Origin: HRBIN30 sp964534275
GTDB lineage: Bacteria; Desulfobacterota; Binatia; HRBIN30
Assembly (NCBI GenBank): GCA_964534275.1
Contig: CAZHQG010000011.1
Span: 1 to 64,000, forward strand
Length of the DNA stretch: 64,000 nucleotides
Direction of reading: 5' to 3'
Part shown: piece by piece, positions 41,773 to 50,661 of the stretch
Numbering within the stretch: position 1 is the stretch's first letter
How the letters are laid out: each line of letters begins with the position of its first letter
Notes under the pieces: model-generated
What the model was told of the DNA's origin: nothing
The model's input: the letters and a program-made list of their open reading frames with translations, nothing else
Database searches by the model: none
Translations under genes and position numbers: made by a program

Positions 41773-41836
41773 ACGAACGCTGCCGGCATGCCGTACGATG
41801 GCAACAGCCGAGGAAATTTAGAGAGATCCTGAACCA

Positions 41837-43297
41837 ATGTCGGAACTCGTGTGGTTGTCGCTAGCGGAGGCGGCTGAGCGCCTCGAACGGCGTGAGTTCT
41901 CGAGCGTGGAGCTTACGGAAGCGGTCTTGCGCCACATCGAGGCTACGGAACCGAAGCTCCACTGTTTTTTGACGTATACTCCTGAGCTAGCTTTGGCCGA
42001 TGCACGCGCGGCCGATGAGCGGCGTAGTCGTGGAGAGACGGGCCCGCTGTTGGGGATTCCGCTCGCGATAAAGGACGTGATCCTCGTCCGCGGCGTGCGT
42101 ACCACCGCGGGATCGAAAATTCTCGAGAATTTTATCGCGCCCTACGACGCCACGGTGATTCGACGTCTCCGAGAGGCGGGAGCGGTTTTTCTTGGCAAAC
42201 TCAACTGCGACGAATTTGCCATGGGCTCTTCGACAGAAAACTCTGCGTTTGGCCCAACGAGAAACCCGTGGAACCTAGATCGTGTTCCGGGCGGCTCCTC
42301 CGGGGGCTCGGCAGCAGCGGTTGCTGCTGGCCAGTGTTTTGCCTCGTTGGGAACCGACACTGGGGGGTCGATTCGACAGCCGGCCGCGTGTTGCGGAATT
42401 GTTGGAGTCAAGCCCACGTACGGGCGGGTAAGTCGCTACGGGTTGATTGCGTATGCGTCATCGTTCGATCAAATCGGGCCGATGACCCGAACCGTTCGCG
42501 ACAGTGCCCTGTTGTTGGAGACAATTGCTGGTCACGATGCCCACGACGCCACGTCGTCAGCCGAGCCGGTGCGGTCTTACGCTCGGCAACTCGATCAACC
42601 TCTGGCTGGACTGCAGCTTGCGCTTCCGCGGGAGTGTTTTGGCGAGGGCCTACAAAACGAGGTGCGTACGGCAGTGGAGAGAGTGGTGGCCTGGTTCCAA
42701 GACCAAGGGGCATCGGTACACGAGATATCGTTGCCGCACTCTCGGTACGCGATCCCGACGTACTACCTTGTAGCGACCGCGGAGGCGAGTTCGAATCTCG
42801 CGCGATATGATGGCGTGCGGTACGGCCTGCGCGTGGGTGAGGAACACGGGCTGCTGACGATGTACGGGCGGACCCGTGCGCGGGGCTTCGGTACGGAAGT
42901 GAAGAGAAGGATCATGTTGGGAACGTACGCACTTTCGGCTGGTTATTACGACGCGTACTACCTAAAGGGCCTCAAGCTCCGCACGCTCGTGCGGCGAGAC
43001 TTCGAAGCTGCGTTCACGGACGCGGACATCGTGGTGACTCCGACCGCACCCACCACGGCATTTCGGCTGGGTGAACGAACCGCCGATCCGTTGCAGATGT
43101 ACCTATCGGACATTTTCACAATTTCGGCCAACCTCGCAGGTCTGCCCGCGCTTTCTCTCCCTTGCGGCTTCGACGACCAAGGTTTGCCCATTGGAATCCA
43201 GTTGATCGGGCGGCCGTTCGAGGAAGACCGCATCTTGGCTGCTGCCCACGCTTACGAGCAAGCGCACGACTGGGCGCGGCAGCACCCAAACCTGTAA
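41837..43297 (+). CDS. gatA: Asp/Glu-tRNA amidotransferase subunit A
   Basis: 486 aa amidase-signature enzyme that frees ammonia from glutamine. The Ser-cisSer-Lys triad is at Lys79 (LAIKD), Ser154 (GGSSGGS) and Ser178 (GGSIRQ). Family block GIVGVKPTYGRVSRYGLIA is present. Normal length. Its stop is 4 bases before gatB. Confidence 0.97.
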   Translation: MSELVWLSLAEAAERLERREFSSVELTEAVLRHIEATEPKLHCFLTYTPELALADARAADERRSRGETGPLLGIPLAIKDVILVRGVRTTAGSKILENFIAPYDATVIRRLREAGAVFLGKLNCDEFAMGSSTENSAFGPTRNPWNLDRVPGGSSGGSAAAVAAGQCFASLGTDTGGSIRQPAACCGIVGVKPTYGRVSRYGLIAYASSFDQIGPMTRTVRDSALLLETIAGHDAHDATSSAEPVRSYARQLDQPLAGLQLALPRECFGEGLQNEVRTAVERVVAWFQDQGASVHEISLPHSRYAIPTYYLVATAEASSNLARYDGVRYGLRVGEEHGLLTMYGRTRARGFGTEVKRRIMLGTYALSAGYYDAYYLKGLKLRTLVRRDFEAAFTDADIVVTPTAPTTAFRLGERTADPLQMYLSDIFTISANLAGLPALSLPCGFDDQGLPIGIQLIGRPFEEDRILAAAHAYEQAHDWARQHPNL

Positions 43298-43301
43298 GCG
43301 C

Positions 43302-44747
43302 ATGAAGTACGAAGCGATCATCGGACTCGAAGTTCATGCCGAGTTGCTCACGGCGTCCAAGATGTTTTGCGGTTGCTCGGCAAGCTTTGGGGCGCCGCCG
43401 AATGAAAATACCTGCCCAGTGTGTCTGGGAATGCCCGGGTCGCTGCCAGTGCTGAACCGACGAGCAGTCGAGTTCGCGGTGCGGCTTGGTCTCGCGACCA
43501 ATTGCAGAATTGCGCTGATCAGTCGTTGGGCGCGGAAAAATTACTTTTATCCGGACCTCCCTAAGGGATACCAAATTAGCCAGTACGAGCTTCCGATTTG
43601 CACGGCCGGATGGATCTCGGTGGAGACGGATAGCGGGGAAAAACAAGTGCGCCTAACGCGCATCCATATGGAGGAAGATACGGGCAAAAATATCCACGAT
43701 GTGGAGAACGATGCGAGTTTGGTGGATTTCAATCGCTCTGGAGTCCCATTGCTTGAGATTGTGAGCGAGCCCGATTTGCGCACCCCCCAAGAGGCCAGTG
43801 CGTACCTCCGCAAGCTGAGGCAGATTCTTCAGTACCTGGAGATTTGCGACGGCAACATGGAAGAAGGCAGCTTCCGCTGCGATGCCAACGTGTCGATCCG
43901 ACCGGCCGGTTCCAATCGGCTGGGGACAAAAGTCGAGATCAAAAACATGAACTCATTTCGGCACGTCGAGCGGGCGATCGAGTACGAGATCAAACGGCAG
44001 ATCCAGGCTGTGCAGGATGGCGAGGCAATTGTGCAAGAAACCCGGCTCTGGGATCCGGATCGGGAAATAACTCGCTCCATGCGATCCAAGGAGTATGCCC
44101 ATGACTACCGCTATTTCCCCGAACCGGACCTGCCTCCGGTACGCCTGGAACCGGCGTGGATCGAGGAAATTCGCGCTTCGTTGCCCGAGTTGCCCGACGC
44201 GCGGCGTGCTCGGCTCGTGACTGGCTACCAGTTGCCGGCCTATGACGCGGAAGTCCTAACATCGCGCAGGGACTTGGCGGATTACTTCGAGGCCGTCGTT
44301 AAGGCAGGTGCGCCACCAAAGGCAGCTAGCAACTGGGTGATGGGAGACATCTTGCGGGTAATCCGGGAACGGGGGCTCGACCGCACTTTGCGCATTTCTG
44401 ACTGGCCCGTGCCACCAGACCATCTCGCAGAGCTGATCCAGCTCGTCGCGCGAGGCGACATCAGTGGCAAGATCGCGAAGACGGTATTCGAGCGGATGCT
44501 AGGCGGCGGAGGACGCCCTGCAGAAATCGTTGCGGCGGAAGGCTTAGTCCAGATTACCGACGACGCGGCGCTCCGCCGGGAAATCGAAGGAGTGCTCGCG
44601 GAAAATGCCGACAAGGTGGCCGATTATCGAGCAGGTAAAGAAAAGCTCCTCGGTTTCTTTGTAGGCCAAGTCATGAAGCGGACAGGCGGTAAGGCGAACC
44701 CGCAAAAGGTGAACGAACTGCTCTTAGAACTGTTGCGTTCGGCATAG
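43302..44747 (+). CDS. gatB: Asp/Glu-tRNA amidotransferase subunit B
   Basis: 481 aa. GatB phosphorylates the mischarged aminoacyl group and uses GatA's ammonia. Begins YEAIIGLEVHAELLTASKMF; has PVCLGMPGSLPVLNRRAVEF, RIHMEEDTGKNIHD and NRSGVPLLEIVSEPDLRTP; the C-terminal YqeY-like tail ends with KANPQKVNELLLELL. The complete gatCAB order implies the cell uses indirect charging for Gln or Asn. Confidence 0.97.
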   Translation: MKYEAIIGLEVHAELLTASKMFCGCSASFGAPPNENTCPVCLGMPGSLPVLNRRAVEFAVRLGLATNCRIALISRWARKNYFYPDLPKGYQISQYELPICTAGWISVETDSGEKQVRLTRIHMEEDTGKNIHDVENDASLVDFNRSGVPLLEIVSEPDLRTPQEASAYLRKLRQILQYLEICDGNMEEGSFRCDANVSIRPAGSNRLGTKVEIKNMNSFRHVERAIEYEIKRQIQAVQDGEAIVQETRLWDPDREITRSMRSKEYAHDYRYFPEPDLPPVRLEPAWIEEIRASLPELPDARRARLVTGYQLPAYDAEVLTSRRDLADYFEAVVKAGAPPKAASNWVMGDILRVIRERGLDRTLRISDWPVPPDHLAELIQLVARGDISGKIAKTVFERMLGGGGRPAEIVAAEGLVQITDDAALRREIEGVLAENADKVADYRAGKEKLLGFFVGQVMKRTGGKANPQKVNELLLELLRSA

Positions 44748-44772
44748 TGCGGCGGGAAAGGGGGTGGATGTG

Positions 44773-44880
44773 ATGTTGGCGATGGCGGCTAAAGTGTCTG
44801 ATAATATGGATTATGTGCCGGATAGTGCCATCTCCAACGCGGCCGGTATCCTATCGGACCCCTTAGTTGGCTGGCCCTGA
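44773..44880 (+). CDS. Possible 35-aa small protein
   Basis: An ATG at 44773 after a G-rich stretch opens 35 codons to a TGA at 44878-44880; the product starts MLAMAAKVSDNMDY. It lies in the 209-base gap between gatB and the convergent TPR gene, in sequence more AT-rich than its surroundings. No homology recognised. Could be chance or a remnant. Just after it, GGGCGGA (44915-44921) and TCCGCCC (44925-44931) make a 7-bp stem with a 3-base loop. Confidence 0.15.
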   Translation: MLAMAAKVSDNMDYVPDSAISNAAGILSDPLVGWP

Positions 44881-44914
44881 TCCGGAGGCGCATGAGCCTG
44901 CGCGCGATGACTAC

Positions 44915-44931
44915 GGGCGGAAAATCCGCCC
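44915..44931. terminator. Hairpin between gatB and the TPR membrane gene
   Basis: A 7-bp GC-rich perfect stem (GGGCGGA/TCCGCCC) with loop AAA, in the gap between convergent genes. No T tract follows, so termination is likely but not certain. Confidence 0.45.
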
Positions 44932-44956
44932 TCACCCGAATAGATCGGATACGGGC

Positions 44957-45610
44957 TTAGCCCGCCAGCTTCTTGGCCCACTCGGTTTCGGGGGCCGTCG
45001 GGTGGGCCTGGCGAAGCTTTTCGATAAGTTCTTCGGCCTTGGTCGCGTTGCCTGCTTGGCGATGGAGCCGGGCTGCTTCGTATAGACTGGTTGCGGTGTA
45101 AGGTCCGGAGATTGCCGCCGCCTTCTCAGCAAGAGTGGCTGCTTCGGCTGCCTTTCCGCTGCGCTCGGTTGCTAGCGCCTGAGCAAGCAAGAGCTGTTGC
45201 TCTAAATACGGAGCGAGGCGTGTTGCTGCGGTAGCAGCGTTCAGTCGCGACGCTGCGTCGTTGGCCCGCCCTAAGTGCAGCTCAGCCTGTCCGGCCAGCA
45301 AGGACGCCAGTTGGCCCGGGTTGGTTCTAGGCCACTCGCTCGCCGCCTTGTCCAGGTGTGGGAAAGCCCGATCCCACCGGTTGTTTTGAATTTCGCTGAG
45401 CCCGCCGGCTAACACTTCATTCGCGCGACGAAGATTCGCGTTACGGTAGGCATTTGCGACGCCTACCGCCACGAGAATCACGACGATACCGATGGTGACC
45501 TGAATGACACGGTCACGGTGTGTCGTTGCCCAATTGAGTACCGTTTGTCCGAAGTGGACAAACTCATCAGGCTGCTTGAGGTCTTTGCGCCGAATCCGTG
45601 TTTGAGCCAT
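44957..45610 (-). CDS. TPR protein, YfgM-like, membrane-anchored
   Basis: 217 aa. One membrane helix near residues 38-55 (VIQVTIGIVVILVAVGVANA), then helical repeats with TPR-like spacing over residues about 60-215. Topology resembles YfgM, an inner-membrane SecYEG/periplasmic chaperone partner; the helix could also mark another tail-anchored scaffold. It ends the moxR-coxE-DUF151 run on the minus strand; spacing to the upstream gene is 68 bases. Confidence 0.75.
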   Translation of the reverse strand: MAQTRIRRKDLKQPDEFVHFGQTVLNWATTHRDRVIQVTIGIVVILVAVGVANAYRNANLRRANEVLAGGLSEIQNNRWDRAFPHLDKAASEWPRTNPGQLASLLAGQAELHLGRANDAASRLNAATAATRLAPYLEQQLLLAQALATERSGKAAEAATLAEKAAAISGPYTATSLYEAARLHRQAGNATKAEELIEKLRQAHPTAPETEWAKKLAG

Positions 45611-45678
45611 AGGACAGAAGAAACCTTGATCGAGACCGTCGTATCGGTAGCATCGTGCCGGCGGGGAGCCGCGCTCGC

Positions 45679-46197
45679 TTACATTTTGTACTTAAAGTCC
45701 TCCGGGCTGAGCTTCTCGAGAATGTCTGCCCACTGGTCGCGGGACACGCTGGAAATATCCTTTGCGGCTGCTGGCTCTTGGCTTTCCTGAATCACGCTCG
45801 AGCGCTCTAGCACATGTTTCTGAACATAAATGGGGCTCTTCGTGCGCAGGGCTAGTGAGATGGCATCGCTGGGGCGCGCGTCGATCTGTAGGGTTTCGTC
45901 CCCGACACGAAGATGAAGGATCGCGAAATATGTATTGTCGCGGAGATCCGAGATCTCGACCGCCTCTACCTCCACGCCGAGCTCGGTCAGGATGTTGCGG
46001 AGCAAGTCGTGGGTCATTGGCCGTGCCATTTTGATTCCCTCTAACTCCGTGGCCATGGCGGTGGCTTCCAGGAGCCCAATCCAAATGGGCAAGTTGAGCT
46101 TGTTCTCCTTGTCTTTCAGAATGACGATCGGACTCTTGGTAACGGGATCCAACGTCAACCCGCCAACGAACATTTCAATTGCATTTTCCGGTGCCAT
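45679..46197 (-). CDS. Bifunctional nuclease family protein (DUF151)
   Basis: 172 aa. N-terminal block FVGGLTLDPVTKSPIVILKD and LPIWIGLLEATAMATELEG, then RPMTHDLLRNILTELGVEVE and the ARPSDAISLALRTKSPIYV motif, all DUF151 features. Plant homologues have been reported with DNase/RNase activity; the bacterial role is unclear. ATG at 46197. 60 bases after the VWA gene. Confidence 0.88.
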   Translation of the reverse strand: MAPENAIEMFVGGLTLDPVTKSPIVILKDKENKLNLPIWIGLLEATAMATELEGIKMARPMTHDLLRNILTELGVEVEAVEISDLRDNTYFAILHLRVGDETLQIDARPSDAISLALRTKSPIYVQKHVLERSSVIQESQEPAAAKDISSVSRDQWADILEKLSPEDFKYKM

Positions 46198-46257
46198 GGC
46201 TTGCTCTCACTTCGGACCATTCTGTGCAAAAAGTGTAATCCAGGTCAATGCCTCCCA

Positions 46258-47667
46258 CTATCGCACGATCCGGTCGATGACTCGATACAACTGATTCAAA
46301 TTGCGGCATTCCTCTACAATGTCGCAGTAGACAAGGTAGCGGTCCATCTCGCTATCGCCAAATCCCCATGTCAGGCGGTTTTCGGGGTTCAGCCAAATGA
46401 GCTGCTTCGCTCGCTGCCGGATATCCTTGAGCGTCCACTCATGGGGCAAGTTGTAGTTGTTGCGAGCGTCCCCAAGGATGATGACAGTGGTCTTTTTGTT
46501 GACCGCGGAGAGGAAGTCGCGGTGAAAGATGCGGAAAGCCCGCCCGAAGTCGGAATGTGCAAAGACGTTGATGACCTGCCCGCTCAGTGCTTGCTCGATC
46601 GCCGTGTGAATGTCTTGTTCCTCGAAGAGTCGGGTTACCTCCCCTAAGTCGCTGACGAATACGAAACTTCGCACCCGCGAGTAAAGGTCTTGAAGCGTGT
46701 ACACGAACTGCAGCATGAATCGCGAGACGTTGCGAACGGAGTCCGACACATCACACAACACCATAATCTGGGGTTTGTCTTTGACACGTCGGTCGAACTC
46801 CAGCCGGAACGGCACGCCGCCGTACTGCAAGTTTTTCCGAAGAGTGTCCTTGATGTCGAAGCGGCCCCGCTTTCCCCGCTTGCGTTTGACGGCCACGACA
46901 TTCTTTAGGCGCTCCGCGAGCTTGGTGACCGCTTCTTTCATCTGCCGGATTTCGTCTTCGGTGAGATAATAAAAGCTCTTTTCGCCAAGACGGTCCAACC
47001 GCTGCGCCTCACGGACCTGCGCTTCCTTTTTTTCCAGCTCGCGACGCACGAGCTGCTTGATTGCGCGCGTAAGGTCTTGGAGCCGTAGGTCGAGGAATTT
47101 TTGTAACCGGTCCACCTCTTCGGCTGGAAGTCCAAGCGAAGCCAGCCGCAATTTGAGTTCTTCGATCTCGGATGCGACCCCGGACAGTCCCAGGGTTTGC
47201 GCGACCATGTGGGCGTAACGCCCTTCTTGAAACGGACGCTCGATCCCATCCAATCCGACACGAGCGCCAGCCTCCCGAAGGAGCTGTTCAAGTCGGCCTT
47301 GGTTTGCTCGCAAGAGCTCCCGAGTGAGCTCCGACAACTGAAATCCGAGCTCGTCGATGTGTTGGGAAAGACGCTCCAACAGTTCCTGAAGCGTGGCGTC
47401 GGTTAGGCCGAGCGAGTTCTTTGTCGCTGCAAGTTGCTGAGCGAAGTCTCTTGAGAGTCCACGAAAGTAAAGCTCGAACAGTTCCTCGAACGTGGAGTCG
47501 TCAATTTGCCTTTTAACGAGAGTTGCCCGCAACGCCTCGCGAAAGTCCGTGGGGCTTTCCAACCCGATCGCCGCAGCCGCCTCGAGGCTGTCGAGGTCTT
47601 CTGCCAACGATACGCGCACTCCGTTTTGGCGTAACAGTTCAATGAACCCGACGATCTTAAGATCCAT
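46258..47667 (-). CDS. CoxE-type VWA domain protein
   Basis: 469 aa. N-terminal helical part (residues about 1-270) with long charged coiled segments; C-terminal von Willebrand A domain with MIDAS motif VLCDVSDSVRN (DxSxS) and a C-terminal WLNPENRLTWGFGDSEMDRY, typical of CoxE partners of MoxR ATPases. The pair usually inserts metal cofactors or remodels complexes. Lies 101 bases after the AAA gene on the same strand. Which client it serves is unknown; no CO dehydrogenase is in the window. Confidence 0.87.
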   Translation of the reverse strand: MDLKIVGFIELLRQNGVRVSLAEDLDSLEAAAAIGLESPTDFREALRATLVKRQIDDSTFEELFELYFRGLSRDFAQQLAATKNSLGLTDATLQELLERLSQHIDELGFQLSELTRELLRANQGRLEQLLREAGARVGLDGIERPFQEGRYAHMVAQTLGLSGVASEIEELKLRLASLGLPAEEVDRLQKFLDLRLQDLTRAIKQLVRRELEKKEAQVREAQRLDRLGEKSFYYLTEDEIRQMKEAVTKLAERLKNVVAVKRKRGKRGRFDIKDTLRKNLQYGGVPFRLEFDRRVKDKPQIMVLCDVSDSVRNVSRFMLQFVYTLQDLYSRVRSFVFVSDLGEVTRLFEEQDIHTAIEQALSGQVINVFAHSDFGRAFRIFHRDFLSAVNKKTTVIILGDARNNYNLPHEWTLKDIRQRAKQLIWLNPENRLTWGFGDSEMDRYLVYCDIVEECRNLNQLYRVIDRIVR

Positions 47668-47768
47668 TGCACACTCCAGCCGTGCCGGTCGTGGAAATCG
47701 GGGCTCGCTCGATCGAGCACAACGCAGTCTGCTGGTGCGCGAAGAGTCCGTGTTCGATGAACCGGTGC

Positions 47769-48749
47769 CTAGTGCAATAGGTCTTTGTCACCATCGGGGG
47801 GACGATCGCGTTGCTCGGCCTGGCGCCGCGCCAAGTAGTCCTTCAGCTCCTCCTGTGCCTTGCGAATATCACCTTCGTACTTCAGGACGGCGTTCAGAGT
47901 GTCCTGGACTACCTGCTCGTCTAGTGCATCCGCATTTAACAACGCCAACGCTCTGGCCCAGTCGAGCGTCTCGCTAATACTGGGCACTTTTTTGAGGTCA
48001 AGCTGGCGCACGCGGTGGATGAAGCGCACGAGTTCTTCGGCCAGCCGGGCAGAAATTTCTGGTACTTTAAGCCGAACGATCTCGAGTTCTTGCGAGGTTG
48101 GCGGAAAATCGATGAACAAGTGCAAGCAGCGCCGCTTCAACGCGTCCGACATCTCGCGGGCATTGTTGCTTGTCAACACCACGAGGGGGATGTGTTGCGC
48201 GCGGAGCGTTCCAAGCTCCGGCACGCTTACCTGGAAGTCACTGAGAACCTCCAGGAGAAACGCCTCGAACTCCGGATCAGCTTTGTCGATTTCGTCGATG
48301 AGCAGGACCGTTGGTGTTTCCGCCGTGATGGCTCGCAGCAGCGGCCGGGGGAGGATGAAGCGGTCGGAGAAAAATACGTCGTCCTCGCGCGCGATGCGGT
48401 CAACCGCTTCACGCAGGGACTTGGCCCCGCCAATAACCTCGTTGATCTTGTCCTTTAAAATCTGCGTGTACAGCAGTTGTTTGGCATACTCCCATTCATA
48501 CAGCGCCTTGGCTTCGTCGAGGCCTTCGTAACACTGCAAGCGAATCAAGTCGCAGCCCAGCGATGCCGCCAGCACCTTTGCAAGTTCCGTTTTGCCGACC
48601 CCTGCTGGACCTTCTACCAAAATCGGTTTGCGTAGATGGGATGCCAAGTAAACAACGGTCGCAATGCGTCGGCTACAAATGTATTTCTGTGCGGCGAAGC
48701 GCTGGACGACTTCGTCGATCGAGCTGAAGGGTTGGAGAGGATCCGACAT
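47769..48749 (-). CDS. MoxR-family AAA ATPase
   Basis: 326 aa. Walker A GPAGVGKTELAK, Walker B VLLIDEIDKADPEF, sensor-1 LVVLTSNNARE, then a C-terminal helical lid. MoxR proteins act as chaperone-like ATPases with a VWA partner, here the CoxE-type gene downstream. ATG at 48749. A 214-base gap separates it from the divergent NRDE gene. Confidence 0.92.
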   Translation of the reverse strand: MSDPLQPFSSIDEVVQRFAAQKYICSRRIATVVYLASHLRKPILVEGPAGVGKTELAKVLAASLGCDLIRLQCYEGLDEAKALYEWEYAKQLLYTQILKDKINEVIGGAKSLREAVDRIAREDDVFFSDRFILPRPLLRAITAETPTVLLIDEIDKADPEFEAFLLEVLSDFQVSVPELGTLRAQHIPLVVLTSNNAREMSDALKRRCLHLFIDFPPTSQELEIVRLKVPEISARLAEELVRFIHRVRQLDLKKVPSISETLDWARALALLNADALDEQVVQDTLNAVLKYEGDIRKAQEELKDYLARRQAEQRDRPPDGDKDLLH

Positions 48750-48812
48750 GATTCGACGCTAACACAGCGCCCTACCCTGCTCAATTGAATCCGCCACTAA
48801 CGCCCGGCCTAC

Positions 48813-48829
48813 GTTCGTTGCGCACGAAC
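48813..48829. promoter_or_regulatory. Inverted repeat between the MoxR and NRDE genes
   Basis: GTTCGT and ACGAAC arms (6 bp, perfect) with a 5-base spacer TGCGC. It lies in the 214-base divergent gap, 64 bases upstream of the AAA start and 135 upstream of the NRDE start. It looks like an operator, or a hairpin if transcribed. No regulator is known for it. Confidence 0.3.
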
Positions 48830-48963
48830 ACGTTGCCAGAGGAACGCTGGTCGCACGAAACTCCAACCCTGCGTCCTTCGGGGAGCTCCTTGTACCTGCG
48901 CCGACGGCAAGGTCCGGCCCCTTCAATTGCGATCGCGCCGAGCCAGCGACTATAGTCCCAACG

Positions 48964-49734
48964 GTGTGCACACTAGCCGTGTTTTTTCAGTGTAGTGAGG
49001 AACTGCCCTTGTTGGTCGCCGCGAATCGGGATGAGTTTTTGTCGCGTCCTACAAGCGGACCCCAGTACCTCGCGGCGCCACGGCGATTCGTTGCTGGGAT
49101 TGACCTCGTCGCTGGTGGCACTTGGCTCGGAGCGAACGAGTACGGGCTAACCGCTGCGGTGTTAAACCGGCGCAGCGAGAAACCACCGGATCCGGAGAAA
49201 ACCTCGCGCGGGGCACTGGTGACCAGTGTGCTCGGGAAGCGAGCTGGGAGGGAGGCGGCAGGGGCGATCCAAGAGCTTCCAGCGACACAGTTCAACTTGT
49301 GCAGTGTGTTCGTTGCCGACCGTCAAGAGGCGTTCTTGCTTGCTAACGAGGCGTCGGGATGGCGGGTGCGCTTCTTGACTCCCGGTTTGCACGTGGTGAC
49401 GAACCGAGAATCTGAAAATTTGGAGTGCCCTCGCCACGAGCGTGTGGTGCGGTTAATGGAGCCTGCCGTTTCGCTGCTGCATCATGGCCGCTTCGAAGAT
49501 GCATTGGAGGTCATCAAGTGTGCCTTGCGCGACCACGGCGACTCGAACGGCACGGCAACAGATCCCCTGGCAGTTCCTTGCGTACACCTGGGAAACTACG
49601 GCACCCGATCTGCCACGGTCTTAATGACTTTCGTCGGTGATCGTACCCGCTTGGAAATTCTCCACGCAGCGGGTCCCCCCTGCCGCACTCCCTTCGTGCC
49701 GCTCGAGGCGCTGCTTTTGGTAGAGCCGCGCTAG
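48964..49734 (+). CDS. NRDE/TANGO2 family protein
   Basis: 256 aa. Starts MCTLAVFF and has VAANRDEFLSRPTSGP (NRDE motif) and GGTWLGANEYGLTAAVLNR, the family signatures. The second residue is Cys, so an N-terminal nucleophile after Met removal has been proposed for the family. Human TANGO2 is linked to heme or lipid handling; the bacterial role is open. GTG start at 48964. Confidence 0.9.
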   Translation: MCTLAVFFQCSEELPLLVAANRDEFLSRPTSGPQYLAAPRRFVAGIDLVAGGTWLGANEYGLTAAVLNRRSEKPPDPEKTSRGALVTSVLGKRAGREAAGAIQELPATQFNLCSVFVADRQEAFLLANEASGWRVRFLTPGLHVVTNRESENLECPRHERVVRLMEPAVSLLHHGRFEDALEVIKCALRDHGDSNGTATDPLAVPCVHLGNYGTRSATVLMTFVGDRTRLEILHAAGPPCRTPFVPLEALLLVEPR

Positions 49735-49770
49735 ACTTTATTGGGCAGCGTGGTAGGCTCGCCGCTCGAG

Positions 49771-50661
49771 ATGGGAACGACCGGGCGGTGGCTGCGATGC
49801 TTGGGGTTGGTCTTAGCGGGTTTTGCGGCCTTACAAGGATGTGGTACCTCCCGTGTTCGTTTTGGTACCGCATCTGGGGTGGCGGGGACCCCAACCTTGG
49901 ATGCTACGGCCTCGGCGCCCTCTGAACTGGCGACGCGCTTGGCAGAACTCCAAGCTCGATTGCAGGAGCGCGAGAAAGAACTAAGCGAGGCCAGAGCAGA
50001 GATCGAACGGCTCCGAAGTTCTTTGCCCGAGGTTCGCCAGGAGCATCAGTCGGTTGGCGCCGCAGGCGCGGGATTGGCTGATGCCGGTACGACGAGGGAC
50101 CGAACAGCAGAGGAGCTAGCAGCCGAACTGTCGCGGGAACGCAACGAGCGCCTTGCCGTGGTTCGCGAGCTGGAACGGCTTCGACAGGAGGTTGGCTCGC
50201 CTTTTGGCGAAAATCGCGTGCCAGAGGCCGATTATCTGGCTCTCAAGCAAGAGCTGTTGGACCTTCGCCGTCAGCTTCAGCAGCAAGAGGAGGAACAGAG
50301 GCGCTTGGCAGTGAGAATTGCCGTGATGCCGTCGGCGGACTCGCGCGGAGGATCTTCGCCGGGCCCTGACGAGCATACTCGTTTGACCTCGGAGGCAGCA
50401 CGCGAGTTGGCCGCAAGTCGTCAGCGAATCGCAGAGCTGGAAGCGGCCGTCGAGTCGTTGCGTGAGCAAGGATCTAAGGTGGCCACGCTGGTGGCGGAAA
50501 ACGATTCCTTGCGTTCCCAACTGGCAGAAGAACGGCGGCGCGCGGAGGCATTGGAGGCCAAACTCAAAGTTGCCGCGAGGGTCACGGACCTCATTTTCCG
50601 GATGCGCTCCCAGAATCAAGGCGAGTTGTCGCCACGCCCACCACGAGAGCCGCGCGATTGA
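49771..50661 (+). CDS. Coiled-coil lipoprotein of unknown function
   Basis: 296 aa. The ATG at 49771 starts a lipoprotein signal ending LQGC (Cys24). The mature chain is almost all charged heptad-like helix (residues about 60-280), rich in Glu, Arg, Ala and Leu, so a long coiled coil in the periplasm or outer membrane is likely. An upstream in-frame TTG at 49741 is less likely. The last 46 bases overlap the convergent solute-binding gene, which is antisense. Confidence 0.75.
   Translation: MGTTGRWLRCLGLVLAGFAALQGCGTSRVRFGTASGVAGTPTLDATASAPSELATRLAELQARLQEREKELSEARAEIERLRSSLPEVRQEHQSVGAAGAGLADAGTTRDRTAEELAAELSRERNERLAVVRELERLRQEVGSPFGENRVPEADYLALKQELLDLRRQLQQQEEEQRRLAVRIAVMPSADSRGGSSPGPDEHTRLTSEAARELAASRQRIAELEAAVESLREQGSKVATLVAENDSLRSQLAEERRRAEALEAKLKVAARVTDLIFRMRSQNQGELSPRPPREPRD

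Noticed and set aside
44867..45085. Plus-strand frame opposite the end of the TPR membrane gene
   Set aside because: Antisense to a clear gene and without family match.
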